Shown: positions 62,069 to 64,000 of the stretch, piece by piece
How positions within the stretch are numbered: the first letter of the stretch is position 1
How the letters are laid out: the number at the start of each line of letters is the position of its first letter
DNA from: Nitrospirillum sp034427435
GTDB taxonomy: Bacteria > Pseudomonadota > Alphaproteobacteria > Azospirillales > Azospirillaceae
DNA: 64,000 nucleotides
Assembly: GCF_034427435.1 (NCBI RefSeq)
Contig: NZ_JAXQNP010000004.1
Span: 1 to 64,000 of the forward strand
Direction: 5' to 3'
Notes under the pieces: model-generated
What the model was told of the DNA's origin: nothing
The model's database searches: none
What the model saw: only the letters and a program-made list of their open reading frames with translations
Program-made: the position numbers and the translations under genes

Positions 62069-62188
62069 GCGACAGTGGCCAGATTTCCTTGAACCCGCCT
62101 TGTGACCGTGGCTCCTGGCCACGGCAAGGGGCGCTTACGACAAGAATGCCGCCCGGGACGGATGGGAACCGCCCCGCCGGATAGACGC
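62069..62188. other. Short intergenic region with a hairpin
   Basis: CCGTGG and CCACGG form a hairpin at about 62107-62125 without a T-tract. No Zur-like palindrome is visible here, so the TBDR may depend on the upstream promoter. Confidence 0.4.
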
Positions 62189-64000
62189 ATGGGGATTGGT
62201 ATGGGGCGTTTGAGAGGAATGCGGTGGGGCCGGTTCATGGGCGTGTCGGCGCCATTGGCCCTGGCGGTGGGCTGGGGCGGGCTCGCACGCGCGCAGGAGG
62301 CGGCGGCGGACCAGCCGGTGGACGTCATCACCGTTACCGCCGCCAAGACGCGGTCGCTGGAACAGTTCACCCCCACCGCCAGCCGCCTGGGGCTGAGCGC
62401 GCGGGAGACGCCGGCGACGCTGGACGTCATCGACAGCGACCAGATGATCGGGCGGGGTTTCGCCACCGTGGAACAGGCGGCCGACAGCTTGCCGGGCGTC
62501 ACCTCGGGCGGTTCGCCCGGGGACCCGTCGTCCTTCGCCATGCGCGGGTTCACCGGCGACCAGATCACCGTGTTGCACAACGGCCTGTACATCGGCCCGT
62601 CCGACATGACCAACCGGCCGCAAAACACCTTCAATCTCGCCAGCGTGGAAATCCTCAAGGGCCCCGCCTCGGTGCTGTATGGCCAGGGCGCCATCGGCGG
62701 CGTGGTCAACATCGTGAACAAGGGCCCCAGCTTCGGCACGCCGGAGGTTGACCTGCTGGCCACGGTCGGCAGTTTCGGCACCACCAACCTGGGCGTGGGC
62801 GGCACCACCCATGTGGGGGACAAGCTGGCGGTACGGCTGGACGTCAGCCGCACGGGCACCGATGGCTACGTGCATGGCGCTGGGGCGAACTCCACCAACG
62901 CCACCGCCTCCCTGGTCTGGCGCCCGGCGGAAGCCTGGGAAATCCAGCTGACCCTGGACTACCTGCAGGACAACCCGTCCACCTATTTCGGCACCCCCCT
63001 GGTGCCAGCCAGCTTCGCCACCCAGCCGCTGAAGGGTGTCGTCTCCGCCAGCGACGGCCAGACGCTGGACCAGCGCATGCGCTATGTGAATTACAACGTC
63101 AGCGACGCCCGCATCCATGGGGAGCAGACATGGCCGCAACTGCTGGTCAAATGGACGCCGCGATCAGACCTGACGTTTGAGAATTTCGCCTATTACTTCC
63201 ATGCCGACCGCCGCTGGATCGACGCGGAAACCTATCAGTTCAACAGCGCCACCCATCTGATCGACCGTGACCGCTTCTTTGTTTTCCATAAGCAGGATCT
63301 GGTTGGCGACCAGGGCAGCGTGACCTACCAGGGCGCCCTGTTCTCGCTGCCCAACAAGGTGGTGGCGGGCTTCGATTACAGCCATCTGGACTTCGACCGC
63401 ATCCGCGGTTTCCCCGATGGCGACAGCGTCGATCCCTTCAATCCCGACCCCGGTCTTTTCGGGGCCTTGAAGGGTAAGCACAGCCCGACCAAGTGGGATG
63501 ACGCCTCCGCCTTTTTTGAGGATGCCCTGGACGTCACACCGGCCTTGAAGCTGGTCACCGGCGGCCGTTTCGACGTGCTGGATCTGGACCGCAAGAACTA
63601 TAACTTCGACGGCAGCTACAGCGCCGCCACCAGCTTCACCCGGACCTACCGGTCGGGCACCTGGCGTATCGGCGCCGTCTACACCATCCAGGATGTCATC
63701 ACCCCCTATGTTTCCTTCACCACGGGGCAGGACCCGGTGGGCTCCAACATCTTCCTCGCCAACGCGTCGGAGAATTTCGGCCTGTCGCGGTCGCACCAGG
63801 TCGAGGTGGGGGTGAAGGCCAACACGCCGGATCATCGCGCCGACGCCACCCTGTCGCTGTACGACATCCTGCGGCAGAACATCCTGGTCCAGACGGGCGT
63901 GGATGTGCTGAGCGCCGCCGGCAGCCAGCGCTCCAAAGGCGTGGAGCTGGCCGGCAACCTGCGCCTGACCGATCATTGGACGATCAGCGCCAACACCGCC
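62189..64000 (+). CDS. TonB-dependent receptor (siderophore-receptor type), cut by the window end
   Basis: An open frame of at least 604 codons runs to the last base without a stop. It starts with a signal peptide (core MGVSAPLALAVGWGGLARAQ), has no STN domain, and then a plug: VDVITVTAAKTRSLEQFTPT, RETPATLDVIDSDQMIGRGF, FAMRGFTGDQITVLHNGLYI and EILKGPASVLYGQGAIGGVV. The barrel begins after about residue 190. The KGPASVLYGQGAIGG plug is typical of ferric-siderophore receptors. Placed behind zinc-linked genes it may instead carry a zinc or nickel chelate. The exact start (62189, 62201 or 62219, all ATG in frame) is not settled by a ribosome site. Confidence 0.85.
   Translation, partial: MGIGMGRLRGMRWGRFMGVSAPLALAVGWGGLARAQEAAADQPVDVITVTAAKTRSLEQFTPTASRLGLSARETPATLDVIDSDQMIGRGFATVEQAADSLPGVTSGGSPGDPSSFAMRGFTGDQITVLHNGLYIGPSDMTNRPQNTFNLASVEILKGPASVLYGQGAIGGVVNIVNKGPSFGTPEVDLLATVGSFGTTNLGVGGTTHVGDKLAVRLDVSRTGTDGYVHGAGANSTNATASLVWRPAEAWEIQLTLDYLQDNPSTYFGTPLVPASFATQPLKGVVSASDGQTLDQRMRYVNYNVSDARIHGEQTWPQLLVKWTPRSDLTFENFAYYFHADRRWIDAETYQFNSATHLIDRDRFFVFHKQDLVGDQGSVTYQGALFSLPNKVVAGFDYSHLDFDRIRGFPDGDSVDPFNPDPGLFGALKGKHSPTKWDDASAFFEDALDVTPALKLVTGGRFDVLDLDRKNYNFDGSYSAATSFTRTYRSGTWRIGAVYTIQDVITPYVSFTTGQDPVGSNIFLANASENFGLSRSHQVEVGVKANTPDHRADATLSLYDILRQNILVQTGVDVLSAAGSQRSKGVELAGNLRLTDHWTISANTA

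Noticed and set aside
62069..62188. A fourth Zur box or a cobalamin riboswitch ahead of the final TBDR
   Set aside because: The 120-bp gap contains no GTTAT...ATAAC palindrome and is too short and lacks the conserved B12-box sequence for a riboswitch.
1..64000. CRISPR arrays, tRNA or rRNA genes
   Set aside because: No spaced direct repeats of CRISPR type and no tRNA cloverleaf or rRNA sequence were recognised on either strand. The tandem repeats at 25853 and 41778 are coding.

Overview
The window is high-GC DNA with strong Shine-Dalgarno sites and tight ATGA-type gene overlaps. An EcfG-like ECF sigma factor, an HWE-family histidine kinase, many TonB-dependent receptors (TBDRs) with FecI/FecR pairs, and a PHB depolymerase-like hydrolase point to an alphaproteobacterium. 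An Azospirillaceae member such as Nitrospirillum would fit, but that is an inference from gene content, not a species identification. No rRNA, tRNA or CRISPR array was seen.

Layout. 1-1830: an IS256-family element with perfect 34-bp ends has inserted into a group II intron, and the intron's maturase tail and catalytic domains V/VI survive to its right. 2062-6648: TehA-like exporter, serine acetyltransferase and a secreted GH31 glycosidase, all on the minus strand. 6771-15964: a minus-strand locus reading ECF sigma, FecR, TBDR, periplasmic HD-like protein, AppA-type histidine phosphatase and Tat-exported phospholipase C, which looks like organophosphate scavenging. 16124-18901: a second TBDR. 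19632-27978: a second sigma/FecR/TBDR locus with a flavin-dependent halogenase and a secreted (alpha/alpha)6-type glycosidase-like protein. 28113-31031: a MacB-like ABC transporter with a His-rich loop, a DUF3299 protein and a small secreted Cys/His-tailed protein, flanked by two Zur-like palindromes. 31104-34107: an arsenic operon (arsH, arsR, an arsC-arsN2 fusion, acr3).

34400-50199 is a stress-response stretch. It holds a CheB-CheR-PAS-HWE kinase with a lone receiver, two dehydrogenases, an EcfG-like sigma factor, a KGG-repeat stress protein, DUF2795, an isochorismatase-like hydrolase, a YciE/YciF-like protein, an ABC-F ATPase, a secreted peroxiredoxin, MgtA and a PHB depolymerase-like hydrolase. 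50542-52125 is an S41 peptidase with an AT-rich core. 52130-59005 holds an NtrC-type two-component system and, behind a textbook sigma-54 promoter, an operon of two paralogous repeat proteins, an ArsB/NhaD-type permease and an MFS transporter. 59165-64000 is a third Zur-like box followed by a COG0523/CobW GTPase, a WD40 protein, a NiCoT-type permease and a TBDR cut off by the window end.

The main regulatory theme is metal and nutrient acquisition at the envelope: two FecI/FecR circuits, a putative Zur regulon in two places (about 28.6-31 kb and 59-64 kb), an arsenic operon and a sigma-54 operon of unknown purpose. Six genes carry apparent one-base frame errors, nearly all in runs of G or C, which suggests sequencing error more than gene decay.
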